Assembly (NCBI RefSeq): GCF_007954275.1
Contig: NZ_VOLT01000003.1
Span: 62,001 to 126,000, forward strand
Direction: 5' to 3'
From: Colwellia demingiae
GTDB lineage: Bacteria; Pseudomonadota; Gammaproteobacteria; Enterobacterales; Alteromonadaceae
DNA length: 64,000 nucleotides
The position numbers and the translations under genes are program-made. This document shows, one piece after another, positions 54,473-63,323 of this stretch. Each line of letters begins with the position of its first letter. The first letter of the stretch is position 1. Below the pieces are notes generated by a model. That model saw only the letters and a program-made list of their open reading frames with translations. It did no database searches and had not been told where the DNA came from.

Positions 54473-54757
54473 ATGTTGATCATAAACGGTACTGCTGAGT
54501 TAATGCATGATAATGAAGAGTTCACTAAAGGAACCCGCCATGAATTTAATATGTTTTCAAGGGAAATGCCTTTCGAACAGCAGCTTAGCCAAATAGAAGG
54601 ATATTTAGTCGCTCGTGGCTGGGATAACATTGAAGTATTAGGTAATGGTGTTATTAATAATGAAGAAGACATAACTCATAATGTATTACAACAAGCCTAT
54701 GCAAAAGCAAAAGATGAAGGTCTTGCTGTAACCGTAAACAACCAACCTTTAGTTTAG
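54473..54757 (+). CDS. Unrecognised 94-aa protein heading the fliS module
   Basis: I do not recognise this protein. It is 94 aa, acidic, without signal peptide, cysteine or membrane segment. The N-terminal third is polar (ELMHDNEEFTKGTRHEFNMF); the middle PFEQQLSQIEGYLVARGWDN looks like an amphipathic helix ending in a turn, followed by IEVLGNGVINNEEDITHNVL, another helix (QQAYAKAKDEGLAVTV) and a short tail. AGGA lies 7 bases before the ATG. It lies between a sigma-54-like promoter and fliS, 92 bp upstream of the fliS start, so a role in filament assembly or its control is plausible by position only. Confidence 0.7.
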   Translation: MLIINGTAELMHDNEEFTKGTRHEFNMFSREMPFEQQLSQIEGYLVARGWDNIEVLGNGVINNEEDITHNVLQQAYAKAKDEGLAVTVNNQPLV

Positions 54758-54849
54758 ATTAACTTATTTTAATTGAGTTAATCCCTAAAACTATTGTTTC
54801 AATTCTACAAGTTTTCTATAATAACGCTATAGCGAACTAGGAGGTGTCT

Positions 54850-55248
54850 ATGACACATGCATCACTCAAAAAGTATCAACAAACCACTAAAAGCACAGCC
54901 CAGCAAGCTTCACCTTATCAGTTAGTGGCTATGTTATTTCAAAAATTATTAGGGAACATAGCTACTGCTAAAGGTGCTATTTCACAAAGTAACTTTGAAA
55001 AGAAAGGGACAGAGCTATCTAATGCCATTGCTATTATTGGCGTTTTAGAAGGTTCTCTTGATTTTAAACAAGGCGGTGAAGTTTCTGAAAACTTAGCGTC
55101 ACTCTATAAATTTTGCTCAGAACAATTGTTAGTTGCGAGTACAACTAATGATAGTGACAAGTTAGAAGAAGTAATTCAAATTCTTCTACCTATAAAATCG
55201 GGCTGGGACTCTATTCCATTAGAAAATCAGAATCAGGTTAGCTTTTAG
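54850..55248 (+). CDS. fliS: Flagellin export chaperone FliS
   Basis: Binds the C-terminal helices of flagellin and prevents early polymerisation. I chose the ATG at 54850, with GGAGG 5 bases upstream; the GTG at 54844 lies inside that site. The 132 aa show the family layout: THASLKKYQQTTKSTAQQASPYQLVAMLFQKLLGN at the start (cut here to QASPYQLVAMLFQKLLGN) and a four-helix bundle. It runs opposite to fliD and the flagellins, unlike the Vibrio arrangement, and shares one base with the next gene (TAGTG). Confidence 0.92.
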   Translation: MTHASLKKYQQTTKSTAQQASPYQLVAMLFQKLLGNIATAKGAISQSNFEKKGTELSNAIAIIGVLEGSLDFKQGGEVSENLASLYKFCSEQLLVASTTNDSDKLEEVIQILLPIKSGWDSIPLENQNQVSF

Positions 55249-55631
55249 TGCTCAATGATACTAAACATCAACTTGAGACAATAAACGAAGTGTCGCGGCA
55301 ACTATTGTCGCGAATATTTGCTATACACAATCAAGTTCAAGAAAACACAGCAAATGGTAACGAATCAAATAATGATAAGTCTACTACTGATAGCTCAGCA
55401 ACAGACAATGAACTAACTGAGTTAATGTCTACAAGGCATCAATTAATTCATTGTTTATTTGAGCAAAATACACATGAAGAAATATCAATAGAGCTTAACT
55501 TATTAAATGAAATGATTACACTAGATGCTGAATTATCTAGCCAGTCTAAAGTTTGCAAAAAAGCCTTAGCTGAGCAAGTGATTAGACTAAAAAAAAGTAA
55601 AAAAGTAACTAAGTCATATCAAAAGTATTAA
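55248..55631 (+). CDS. FliT-like small helical protein
   Basis: The 127-aa product starts at a GTG that overlaps the fliS stop codon by one base, so translation is coupled. It is predicted to be helical with a low-complexity Asn/Ser/Thr loop at about residues 33-52, and has LTELMSTRHQLIHCLFEQ, the kind of segment found in FliT chaperones (fliD export, short helical proteins after fliS). Sequence similarity is weak, so the FliT call rests mostly on position and fold. It is the last gene of the + strand module. Confidence 0.65.
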   Translation: MLNDTKHQLETINEVSRQLLSRIFAIHNQVQENTANGNESNNDKSTTDSSATDNELTELMSTRHQLIHCLFEQNTHEEISIELNLLNEMITLDAELSSQSKVCKKALAEQVIRLKKSKKVTKSYQKY

Positions 55632-56075
55632 CTCGAAATTTCAATTGTATAATATACCTCTGCCTCAACTTAAAATGATTCTTCTAACTTGACAACCTGA
55701 AGATAAAACAATTAATTTCATTACATCATCAGAAACTACGCTTACCCCACCATCACTTGAACGCTATCAGATAGCTGACTTTATCATCATGCTGAAGTAT
55801 ATTTTGTCCATTGCAAGCCCACTGACTGCAAGTAGTACGATACAACATAATTTCAGTTGAAAGTTCCTAGGAAAGTGAAGGTATTGCGAATAAAGTGCTA
55901 AAGATAAGGAGGAGTCAGTCGGTAATATGACTAGCAGCCAATCGAAGAATACTTATAAGAAAGTTGCTAGGTTATTTTAGGGCTATTGAAATTGGCTTTA
56001 TTAATTATACCTCTTATTTTATTTATCAGATTAATAATCAAGGTAATTAACCTTAATTATTAACCTGAAAGTCAA
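55632..56075. other. Non-coding gap between convergent fliT-like gene and fliD
   Basis: About 440 bp with no gene that has a start signal. It holds an imperfect 14-bp AT-rich hairpin at 56031-56063 (one mismatch) that may end the fliD transcript. The middle looks like decayed sequence and is a probable breakpoint of the fliS-module inversion. Confidence 0.5.
56031..56063. terminator. AT-rich hairpin after fliD
   Basis: TTAATAATCAAGGT and ACCTTAATTATTAA pair over 14 bp with one mismatch around a 5-base loop, 13 bp beyond the fliD stop. There is no strong T-run. Confidence 0.4.
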
Positions 56076-57500
56076 TTACTTGTTTTGCTTCACTACACCA
56101 GGCATATTATCCAATTGCGCAGTGATATAGCTCCCTGTAGCATTTAAGTTGGCAACTAATAAATCCATAGCGTTGTACTGTTTATATAAGCGGGCTTCTA
56201 AACTATCCATTTTTCGACCAAAAGATATACGGTCATCATCGATACCTTCTAATTGACTTTTTTTCCCCTCAATTCGACTATCAATCAAACCACCAGAATC
56301 TGTATAAAATTTCATTAAGGTATCTACTGACGAAGCAAAACCAGGGTCCTCATCAGAACCAACAAAAAAGTTTTGTACACCATCAACATCATTTGCAATA
56401 GCTTCGTTTAAGTCATCTTTATCCAAGCTTAATACACCATAACGATCGCTGCGAACACCTAACTGTGAAAGTGATAAAGTATTACCATTACTGGTTTCAA
56501 AAGGGGTGCTGATTTGCTGACGTAACTTACTCATAACACCACGTAAAAGAGAGTCTCCGGCTAATGGGCCTGTCCCCCCTTCACCTGCTTGACCTAAGCT
56601 TTTGCTTAGTGTTACAAGAGCATTATAATTTTTAACAAACTGATTAAGGCCAGCTTCAACATTGGCATTATTTTCACTCAGAGTTACACTACTTAAATCA
56701 TCATCGACAGCATGAATTTTCTTTGCTGTGATATCAACACCATCAATAACATTGGTAAAAGTGTTGGTACTGTTAGTGACAACTAAAGTTCCATCAATAG
56801 TTATTTGTGCATCAACAGCGGGAGTCGCTTCGTTCATACTCAAAGAGTGGGTTGCCGAAAGAGGATCAGGATCATAGGCTAAACGTGAAAGCCCAAGAGC
56901 ATCTTGGTTATTACCATCGCTTACATCGTCAACAACAATAGTTATTGCATTTGCAAGGCCTGTTTCTTTGCTTGACAGAACTAAATGCTGACCACCATCA
57001 TCAGTTATAATCGTGGCAATAACGGATTCATTATCGTTACTATCATTAATAGCATCACGAATATCAGCTAATGTAGAAGTATCAGACGCGGTAATATCAA
57101 AACTATTTTCACCTGACTTTATGGTTAGGGTACCCTTTCCAATAGCCTCTTCACTATCGATACCTGTAGAAACTAATTTATGCTTTTCTGCAAGCCGATC
57201 TACTTTTACAGAGTAATTACCTATTTCAGCATCTTTATTTGATGACATTGAAATAAAATCATCATTACCTTTTACTTCACGTAGTTGATACCTATCGGCA
57301 TCAGCTAAATTAGAGATGGAATCTTGTACTTTTTGTAGTGCTGATTTCAATGCACCAACAGCAGAGATATCTGTTGTAATAGAGCCTTCTTTTTGATTGA
57401 GTCTTGTTTCATAAGGTACTTTTTCAGCGCCAACAATAGCCCCTACAATATCAGCCACTTTCAAGCCAGAGCCTAAACCATTAAATGTAATATTAGCCAT
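56076..57500 (-). CDS. fliD: Flagellar filament cap protein FliD
   Basis: Caps the filament and inserts flagellin subunits. The 474 aa match the family. The N-terminal helix GLGSGLKVADIVGAIVGAEKV and the coiled-coil start of D0/D1 are typical; the middle D2/D3 domains have GTLTIKSGENSFDIT and VDAQITIDGTL; the C-terminal helix carries LLVANLNATGSYITAQLDNM. It is co-oriented with flaG (120 bp upstream). Confidence 0.95.
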   Translation of the reverse strand: MANITFNGLGSGLKVADIVGAIVGAEKVPYETRLNQKEGSITTDISAVGALKSALQKVQDSISNLADADRYQLREVKGNDDFISMSSNKDAEIGNYSVKVDRLAEKHKLVSTGIDSEEAIGKGTLTIKSGENSFDITASDTSTLADIRDAINDSNDNESVIATIITDDGGQHLVLSSKETGLANAITIVVDDVSDGNNQDALGLSRLAYDPDPLSATHSLSMNEATPAVDAQITIDGTLVVTNSTNTFTNVIDGVDITAKKIHAVDDDLSSVTLSENNANVEAGLNQFVKNYNALVTLSKSLGQAGEGGTGPLAGDSLLRGVMSKLRQQISTPFETSNGNTLSLSQLGVRSDRYGVLSLDKDDLNEAIANDVDGVQNFFVGSDEDPGFASSVDTLMKFYTDSGGLIDSRIEGKKSQLEGIDDDRISFGRKMDSLEARLYKQYNAMDLLVANLNATGSYITAQLDNMPGVVKQNK

Positions 57501-57526
57501 AAATCACCACGTTTTATCAAGTTACC

Positions 57527-57542
57527 AGCTATGTAAAAGCCA
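57527..57542 (-). promoter_or_regulatory. Weak sigma-54-like site before fliD
   Basis: On the - strand TGGCTT-N5-TAGCT keeps GG and GC 10 bases apart but has two or more mismatches. The predicted start is only about 15 nt before the ATG, so this is doubtful. Confidence 0.25.
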
Positions 57543-57620
57543 CTGTATCAATCAAGTTTATTGCTTTGCGTTCAACGCATTATATATCTACAACTATACA
57601 CTTTTACGATACCAATGTAG

Positions 57621-58040
57621 TTATGCATCGGTATTAATAAAGTTTCCGGTTGCCTCAGAAAGCTTAGCCACTAAGTCTAATACTTCCTCAGTGGGATATT
57701 GTTTAATTAAATCACCACTATTTTTGTCAATCACCTTGATGACGTCTCGTCCAGAATCTTTATCTACTGAAAACTCTAAACCCTTGTTCATTTCACCGAC
57801 AAAATCTTGCAATTTTTGCGCCACCTTCTCTAGCTGTTCAGATGTCATTAACGCTTTGTTTTTTTGCTCTGCATCGCTCACCTTTATTGCTGCTTCAGCA
57901 GCCCTTTTATCGGTTTGAACCTCGTCTGCAGATTGCAATGTTATTGAGCTATTACTAACTGGTAAGTCTTTTTCAGAGCTTGTCTTTCTTTGTGAACTAA
58001 CATTATGACTATTATCTGTTGAAATATTTATTGCACTCAT
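57621..58040 (-). CDS. flaG: FlaG family protein
   Basis: FlaG proteins affect filament length in polar flagellates; the mechanism is unclear. The third of three possible starts (ATG 58040, MSAINISTDN) has GGAG at the right distance, giving 139 aa. The N-terminal half is Ser/Asn-rich; the conserved C-terminal part is LQDFVGEMNKGLEFSVDKDSGRDVIKVID...IKQYPTEEVLDLVAKL (cut here to LEFSVDKDSGRDVIKVID and IKQYPTEEVL). It lies between flagellin and fliD as in Vibrio. Confidence 0.92.
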   Translation of the reverse strand: MSAINISTDNSHNVSSQRKTSSEKDLPVSNSSITLQSADEVQTDKRAAEAAIKVSDAEQKNKALMTSEQLEKVAQKLQDFVGEMNKGLEFSVDKDSGRDVIKVIDKNSGDLIKQYPTEEVLDLVAKLSEATGNFINTDA

Positions 58041-58090
58041 CATCAACTCCTAAAATATCAAACTAAAACACGGTGATAGAAATACGAAAA

Positions 58091-58160
58091 AAGGAAGGTA
58101 CTATAAAATAGGCCTTCCTCATATTTCGCTCACCTTGTCAGCCGATTAGCCTGACAAGGT
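58091..58160 (-). terminator. Double hairpin terminator of flagellin A
   Basis: Just past the stop codon, ACCTTGTCA (58132-58140) pairs perfectly with 58152-58160. Further on, AGGAAGG (58092-58098) pairs with 58113-58119 and is followed on the - strand by six T. The first may protect the mRNA, the second ends it. Confidence 0.8.
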
Positions 58161-58181
58161 TATCTACGATGACCTACTCAA

Positions 58182-59747
58182 TTAACCGATTAAGCTTAAA
58201 GCGGCTTGAGGCAATTGGTTAGCTTGCGCTAAGATTGACGTACCTGCTTGTTGCAGTATTTGATTCTTAGTCATTGCAGCTGTTTCAGTCGCATAGTCAG
58301 TATCTTGAATACGGCTACGTGATGCAGAGGCGTTTTCTTGGATATTTGCCAAGTTACCAATAGTTTGACTAAAGCGATTTTGTGTAGCACCCAATTCAGC
58401 ACGTTCATTACCTATTTGCTGTAATGCCGCATCAATAATATCGATTGCTGACTGTGAGCCACCTGAAGTAGAGATATAAAGGTCTGCAATTGAAGTTAAC
58501 TTTGTAGTGGTGTCAACAGTTGCATTACCACCACCACCTAAAGCACCCCCAGCAGTGAATGACGCCGTTCCTTTATTAATATCTAATACCGCATTAGTAA
58601 AGTCTAAATTCCCTGTTACTGTTGCTGTTTTACTTACTACAGCAGTAGCTGAGGTTGCATCTCCAGCAGTTGTAGTTATAGCTCCACCAGTTTCAGCGGC
58701 ACCACCCCAAGCAGCAACAGTTCCAACAGCACCGTCAGTACCACCACCCGTAATTTCCATCGTAACATCAATATTCTCACCATTTGAGTTAGTAAAAATC
58801 AATCTATTATCATCAGTACCTGCACCCGCGGGGGTATTAATAGCTACCGTAATCCCCTTAGCTGCTAATGCCTCAACAGTTGCGTCGTTGCCTGTAATCG
58901 CTGTATTAAGAGCAGCAACTGAACCATCACCAGTCGTAGTCATCGTAGCCGTTATTTCAACACCTGCAACATTCATTGTAACCGTATCACCGCCAGTAGT
59001 TTGGTCAGCGAAACCAACAGATACTTCTGTTTTAGCACTCACACCAAACATGCCTTCGGTGCCATTAACCTGACCAGCCAAATCCGCCGCACTCATACCT
59101 GTTGTTAGTGCTATATCGTTATCAACACCACCTGCTGTTGCTTTAAGGGTGTCGCCGTCCGCAAATGTTAAGGCTGTTTCACGTGCCGCAGAGAAACCAC
59201 TTATTGCGGTAGGCAAAGTAAATCCTTTCCCCGTCAAGCCAATATCTTTAGCCGCTGAAGAATTCAAGGTAACACCAATAGTTTGATTACTGTCTGAGCC
59301 TACTTGGAATTGCTGTGTACCATAACTACCATTTAATAATTTTTGACCACCAAAAGTAGTAGTATCTGAAATACGTGTTAGCTCTGATTGCAATGCTGAC
59401 ACTTCTTTTTGCAGTGCTTCACGGTCTGATGTTGAATTTGAACCATTTGATGATTGTAAAGACAAGTCACGCATACGTTGCAAAATATCAGTTGATGATT
59501 GTAATGCACCCTCAGCGGTTTGCGCCATTGAGATACCATCGTTAGCATTACGTTGTGCTACACCTAGACCACTAATTTGTGAGGTTAAACGTGTAGCAAT
59601 CTGCATACCTGCGGCATCATCTTTGGCACTGTTGATACGCATACCAGAAGATAAACGTTCCATAGACTGGCTTAATGCCGCGCCTGATTTTGATAAGTTA
59701 CGTTGTGCGTTTAATGAAGTAACATTAGTGTTTACTGAAATAGCCAT
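58182..59747 (-). CDS. fliC: Flagellin A
   Basis: Filament subunit of 521 aa. The N-terminal D0/D1 ([18 protein letters not shown] ... [20 protein letters not shown]) and C-terminal D1/D0 ([20 protein letters not shown]) are classical. The central about 240 residues (171-410) are Gly/Ala/Thr-rich and Cys-free, and are almost identical at DNA level to those of flagellin B. AGGAG precedes the ATG, and a sigma-28-like promoter lies about 120 bp upstream. Confidence 0.97.
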   Translation of the reverse strand: MAISVNTNVTSLNAQRNLSKSGAALSQSMERLSSGMRINSAKDDAAGMQIATRLTSQISGLGVAQRNANDGISMAQTAEGALQSSTDILQRMRDLSLQSSNGSNSTSDREALQKEVSALQSELTRISDTTTFGGQKLLNGSYGTQQFQVGSDSNQTIGVTLNSSAAKDIGLTGKGFTLPTAISGFSAARETALTFADGDTLKATAGGVDNDIALTTGMSAADLAGQVNGTEGMFGVSAKTEVSVGFADQTTGGDTVTMNVAGVEITATMTTTGDGSVAALNTAITGNDATVEALAAKGITVAINTPAGAGTDDNRLIFTNSNGENIDVTMEITGGGTDGAVGTVAAWGGAAETGGAITTTAGDATSATAVVSKTATVTGNLDFTNAVLDINKGTASFTAGGALGGGGNATVDTTTKLTSIADLYISTSGGSQSAIDIIDAALQQIGNERAELGATQNRFSQTIGNLANIQENASASRSRIQDTDYATETAAMTKNQILQQAGTSILAQANQLPQAALSLIG

Positions 59748-59865
59748 TTTTAAAACTCCTGATTACAATATGTAATACGTTAGTTAAACAATTCTTATAA
59801 GTCAGGAACTTAATTTGATGCTTTTCGTTATGAGAAAGTGTCATTAAGTACCCGTTCTACTAACA

Positions 59866-59892
59866 GTAACGGCAGCCATTAAAATTACTTTA
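59866..59892 (-). promoter_or_regulatory. Candidate sigma-28 (FliA) promoter of flagellin A
   Basis: On the - strand TAAAGTAA-N11-GCCGTTAC, against the consensus TAAAGTTT-N11-GCCGATAA: each box matches 6 of 8 and the spacing is exact. It would give a leader of about 110 nt. Confidence 0.65.
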
Positions 59893-60073
59893 ATGTTTTT
59901 ATTAAAAAAAGGTCAATGATTATAAAAAAGGGGAGAATAAGTGGTTATACACAGTGGGTAGCGCGAATGACCCGTGTACGGTAAGTGGACCTAAGTGATT
60001 CAATTCTGAATAACAGCCCTTGTCACCTGTCATCCTCGAAGCGTTTTATATGGGGTTTAATCGATGCGTTAAT

Positions 60074-60105
60074 GGATTCCGGCTTAAGCGACAACCGGAA
60101 TGACG
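60074..60105. repeat. REP-like inverted repeat
   Basis: ATTCCGG (60076-60082) and CCGGAAT (60095-60101) form a stem around a 12-base loop, in a locally GC-richer stretch with GACGAC after it. The pattern resembles extragenic palindromes that end in CGGAATGACG in gammaproteobacteria. Confidence 0.55.
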
Positions 60106-60174
60106 ACTGGAGTATGTATGATGATAAACTGGGATGTATAACGAGGCAGTCAAAGCTATGACGATTTCGGAATA

Positions 60175-60204
60175 CAAAAAAGCCATCACTGTACAGTGAT
60201 GGCT
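60175..60204 (-). terminator. Rho-independent terminator of flagellin B
   Basis: A perfect palindrome AGCCATCACTG/CAGTGATGGCT at 60181-60204, read on the - strand, is followed by six T. It lies 35 bp past the stop codon. Confidence 0.9.
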
Positions 60205-60237
60205 TAGGTATTGCGATTATCTTACCTTAAATATGTA

Positions 60238-61806
60238 CTAACCACCGATTAAACTAATAGCCGCTTGTGGTATTTGGTTCGCTTGCGCCAAAATTGAGGT
60301 ACCGGCTTGTTGTAATATTTGATTCTTGGTCATCACCGCAGTTTCTGTCGCATAATCAGTATCCATAATACGACTACGTGATGCCGAGGCATTTTCTTGG
60401 ATATTAGCCAAGTTACCTATGGTTTGGCTGAAACGGTTTTGTGTAGCACCTAAATCAGCACGAGAATCACCAATTGACTGTAACGCAGCATCAATAACAT
60501 CGATAGCTGACTGCGAGCCACCTGCTGTAGAAATATCAAGGTCTGCAACTGAAGTTAAACTTGTTGTTGTTGCAACCGTTGCATTACCACCACCACCTAA
60601 AGCACCCCCAGCAGTGAATGACGCCGTTCCTTTATTAATATCTAATACCGCATTAGTAAAGTCTAAATTCCCTGTTACTGTTGCTGTTTTACTTACTACA
60701 GCAGTAGCTGAGGTTACATCTCCAGCAGTTGTAGTTATAGCTCCACCAGTTTCAGCGGCACCACCCCAAGCAGCAACAGTTCCAACAGCACCGTCAGTAC
60801 CACCACCCGTAATTTCCATCGTAACATCAATATTCTCACCATTTGAGTTAGTAAAAATCAATCTATTATCATCAGTACCTGCACCCGCGGGGGTATTAAT
60901 AGCTACCGTAATCCCCTTAGCTGCTAATGCCTCAACAGTTGCGTCGTTGCCTGTAATCGCTGTATTAAGAGCAGCAACTGAACCATCACCAGTCGTAGTC
61001 ATCGTAGCCGTTATTTCAACACCTGCAACATTCATTGTAACCGTATCACCGCCAGTAGTTTGGTCAGCGAAACCAACAGATACTTCTGTTTTAGCACTCA
61101 CACCAAACATGCCTTCGGTGCCATTAACCTGACCAGCCAAATCCGCCGCACTCATACCTGTTGTTAGTGCTATATCGTTATCAACACCACCTGCTGTTGC
61201 TTTAAGGGTGTCGCCGTCCGCAAATGTTAAGGCTGTTTCACGTGCCGCAGAGAAACCACTTATTGCGGTAGGCAAAGTAAATCCTTTCCCCGTCAAACCA
61301 ATATCTTCAGCACCTACAGATTTTAAGGTAACACCAATAGTTTGGTTACTGTCTGAGCCTACTTGGAATTGTTGCGTACCGTAACTACCATTTAATAATT
61401 TTTGACCACCAAAAGTAGTAGTATCAGAAATACGCGTTAATTCTGATTGCAATGCTGATACTTCTTTTTGTAGTGCTTCGCGATCTGTTTTTGAATTTGA
61501 GCCGTTAGCAGATTGCAGTGACAAGTCACGCATACGTTGTAAGATATCGGTAGAGGACTGCATAGCTCCCTCTGCAGTTTGCGCCATTGAAATACCATCA
61601 TTGGCATTACGCTGCGCTACTGCTAAACCACTAATTTGCGAGGTTAAGCGGGTTGATATTTGCATACCTGCGGCATCGTCTTTGGCGCCATTAATACGCA
61701 TACCAGAAGACAAGCGTTGCATTGACGTAGATAAGGCTTCGCCTGATTTTGATAAGTTACGTTGAGCATTCAACGATGTTACATTGGTGTTGACTGTTAT
61801 GGCCAT
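60238..61806 (-). CDS. fliC: Flagellin B
   Basis: Second filament subunit, 522 aa. D0/D1 differ from flagellin A by a number of residues (for example [20 protein letters not shown] against [20 protein letters not shown]) and by many silent changes. The central region is the same apart from one Val/Ala change. AGGAG lies 8 bases before the ATG. A sigma-54-like site lies about 215 bp upstream, so the two flagellins may differ in timing, as FlaA and the other flagellins do in Vibrio. Confidence 0.97.
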   Translation of the reverse strand: MAITVNTNVTSLNAQRNLSKSGEALSTSMQRLSSGMRINGAKDDAAGMQISTRLTSQISGLAVAQRNANDGISMAQTAEGAMQSSTDILQRMRDLSLQSANGSNSKTDREALQKEVSALQSELTRISDTTTFGGQKLLNGSYGTQQFQVGSDSNQTIGVTLKSVGAEDIGLTGKGFTLPTAISGFSAARETALTFADGDTLKATAGGVDNDIALTTGMSAADLAGQVNGTEGMFGVSAKTEVSVGFADQTTGGDTVTMNVAGVEITATMTTTGDGSVAALNTAITGNDATVEALAAKGITVAINTPAGAGTDDNRLIFTNSNGENIDVTMEITGGGTDGAVGTVAAWGGAAETGGAITTTAGDVTSATAVVSKTATVTGNLDFTNAVLDINKGTASFTAGGALGGGGNATVATTTSLTSVADLDISTAGGSQSAIDVIDAALQSIGDSRADLGATQNRFSQTIGNLANIQENASASRSRIMDTDYATETAVMTKNQILQQAGTSILAQANQIPQAAISLIGG

Positions 61807-62020
61807 GATATAGCTCCTAATGTGTTAACTGGTGTTAACGCCTGTTTATGTATGGTTGTAGCGTTGTCCATAAACCGGACGTTAACGCTTGGTTATTAGA
61901 AGCTTGTTAAATCAAGCCTCTGCTCTTTTTACTGTTAAAACTGTCGTTTACCTTTAACAGTAAAACTACTATTAATGTTGACCGACAATTTATTGTTATT
62001 TTTACTCTCGCTAATACCAA

Positions 62021-62036
62021 AGCATAAATAATGCCA
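62021..62036 (-). promoter_or_regulatory. Candidate sigma-54 promoter of flagellin B
   Basis: On the - strand TGGCAT-N5-ATGCT, with GG and GC 10 bases apart, the same boxes as before flrB. It lies 24 bp beyond the flgL stop codon... on the flagellin side, and would give a long leader of about 205 nt. Confidence 0.45.
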
Positions 62037-62060
62037 CTTTAATAAATAGCAATGTATTTA

Positions 62061-63314
62061 TTATATATAATTCAACAAACTTAAGCCTTGAACCTTGCTA
62101 AACGCTTGCTGTGATGCTTGCAAGGCGATTTTTGCTTGCTCAAATTGTGAAATCGCTTTGGCAAAATCTAAGTCTTCAATAGTTGATTTACCCGTTTCTA
62201 TATTAAGTGCCGAATCGAGATGCCTACTTTTTTGACTCTCTAAGACTTGCAAGCGAACACCCGCGTCTACCCGTCTTGAGGTGACATGAGACATACCAGA
62301 GCTAAGCTGATCGAGTATTTTGTTGTAGTTTACTTGGTGTTGTTCTTGGTTAGTGTTGCCCGTACCTTGTTCCATCCAAGTAATGGCATTATTAATAGTT
62401 TCAAAAATGCTGACATTCTCTTGTTCATTAATCGTGAAGCTGTCACCCGGCAATGGGTTGCCGCTTAAGGTCACATCAATGCCATCGAAGGAAACTGTTT
62501 GCCCTGCCACATAAGGAGCTGGAAGTACAGGAGGTGCAGGGGGCACAGAAGGCACAGGAAAAACTACTGTGCCACCGCCGTCAGTCACCGTTAAATCATT
62601 TGTGATAGCGTCAAAATTAAAAGTATGAGGAGTTACACTGGTGTTGTATGCATTTCTATCGGTGATATTGGCACTTGCTATAGTAACGTCTAACGGACTA
62701 GCTGGATTAGTAGCATTGGAAGTATCGTTAGCGATAAAATCACCAATTGCATTATCTACGTTCATAAAAACAGCATCACCCGCTTGGCTAGTAGGTATTT
62801 TTATATTTTTAGCTATTTGTACTTCTCGAACACCTGAATCACCACTATAAGAAACACTACCGTCAGTTTGTTGACTAAAAGGTTGTTGCTCTGTTTGATA
62901 GCCTGAAAAGATATAATCGCCATTTTCATTTTGACTATTGGCAATATCAAATAGTTGTTCAAGGTTGTTTCTGGTCTGTTTAGCTATCGCTTGAAGATCT
63001 TCATCAGACATTGCACCATTGTTAGCTTGTAACATCTGATCTTTAATATTATTCAAAATAACTTCTAATTGTGTAAAAGCAACCTCTTGCAAGTTATTAT
63101 GACTTTCCGCTTTCGTAATATTACGTTTATATTTTTCTATATTGGCTAAATCATCTTTATAACCTGCCAACGTACCATAAGACACTGCATCATCTTTAGC
63201 AGTTAAAACGCGTTTCCCACTGGTTAAATAGGCCATTTGCTCATTTACATCTGAGGTTTTACTACTCATTTGTTGAGAGCTTTGTAAGTAAAATTGAGCT
63301 GTTGATACACGCAT
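62061..63314 (-). CDS. flgL: Flagellar hook-filament junction protein FlgL (HAP3)
   Basis: Adapter between hook and filament. The 417 aa have flagellin-like ends: STAQFYLQSSQQMSSKTSDVNEQ and LTSGKRVLTAKDDAVSY at the N-terminus, and FAKAISQFEQAKIALQASQQAFSKVQGLSLLNYI (cut here to ISQFEQAKIALQASQQAF) at the C-terminus. The middle has a proline-rich stretch (VPSVPPAPPVLPAPYV near residue 252). AAGGA lies before the ATG. It lies 9 bp after flgK. Confidence 0.95.
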   Translation of the reverse strand: MRVSTAQFYLQSSQQMSSKTSDVNEQMAYLTSGKRVLTAKDDAVSYGTLAGYKDDLANIEKYKRNITKAESHNNLQEVAFTQLEVILNNIKDQMLQANNGAMSDEDLQAIAKQTRNNLEQLFDIANSQNENGDYIFSGYQTEQQPFSQQTDGSVSYSGDSGVREVQIAKNIKIPTSQAGDAVFMNVDNAIGDFIANDTSNATNPASPLDVTIASANITDRNAYNTSVTPHTFNFDAITNDLTVTDGGGTVVFPVPSVPPAPPVLPAPYVAGQTVSFDGIDVTLSGNPLPGDSFTINEQENVSIFETINNAITWMEQGTGNTNQEQHQVNYNKILDQLSSGMSHVTSRRVDAGVRLQVLESQKSRHLDSALNIETGKSTIEDLDFAKAISQFEQAKIALQASQQAFSKVQGLSLLNYI

Positions 63315-63323
63315 AAAAAATCC

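Larger units (their letters stand above)
59748..60237. other. Intergenic region between the two flagellin genes
   Basis: About 490 bp. It holds the sigma-28-like promoter and long leader of flagellin A, an inverted-repeat segment at 60074-60105 of the REP type, and the terminator of flagellin B at its far end. No ORF is credible. Confidence 0.6.

Noticed and set aside
55900-55980. Short ORF with a GGAGG-like site in the fliT-fliD gap
   Set aside because: It would encode only about 17 residues and has no recognisable sequence; I treat the region as non-coding.
58507-59073. 188-aa ORF antisense to flagellin A
   Set aside because: It is a mirror of the Gly/Ala/Thr-rich flagellin coding region, has no ribosome site, and the same shadow recurs over flagellin B.
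60419-61132. 237-aa ORF antisense to flagellin B
   Set aside because: Same reason; composition (Val/Ala/Pro-rich) is that expected from the reverse strand of Thr/Ala/Gly codons.
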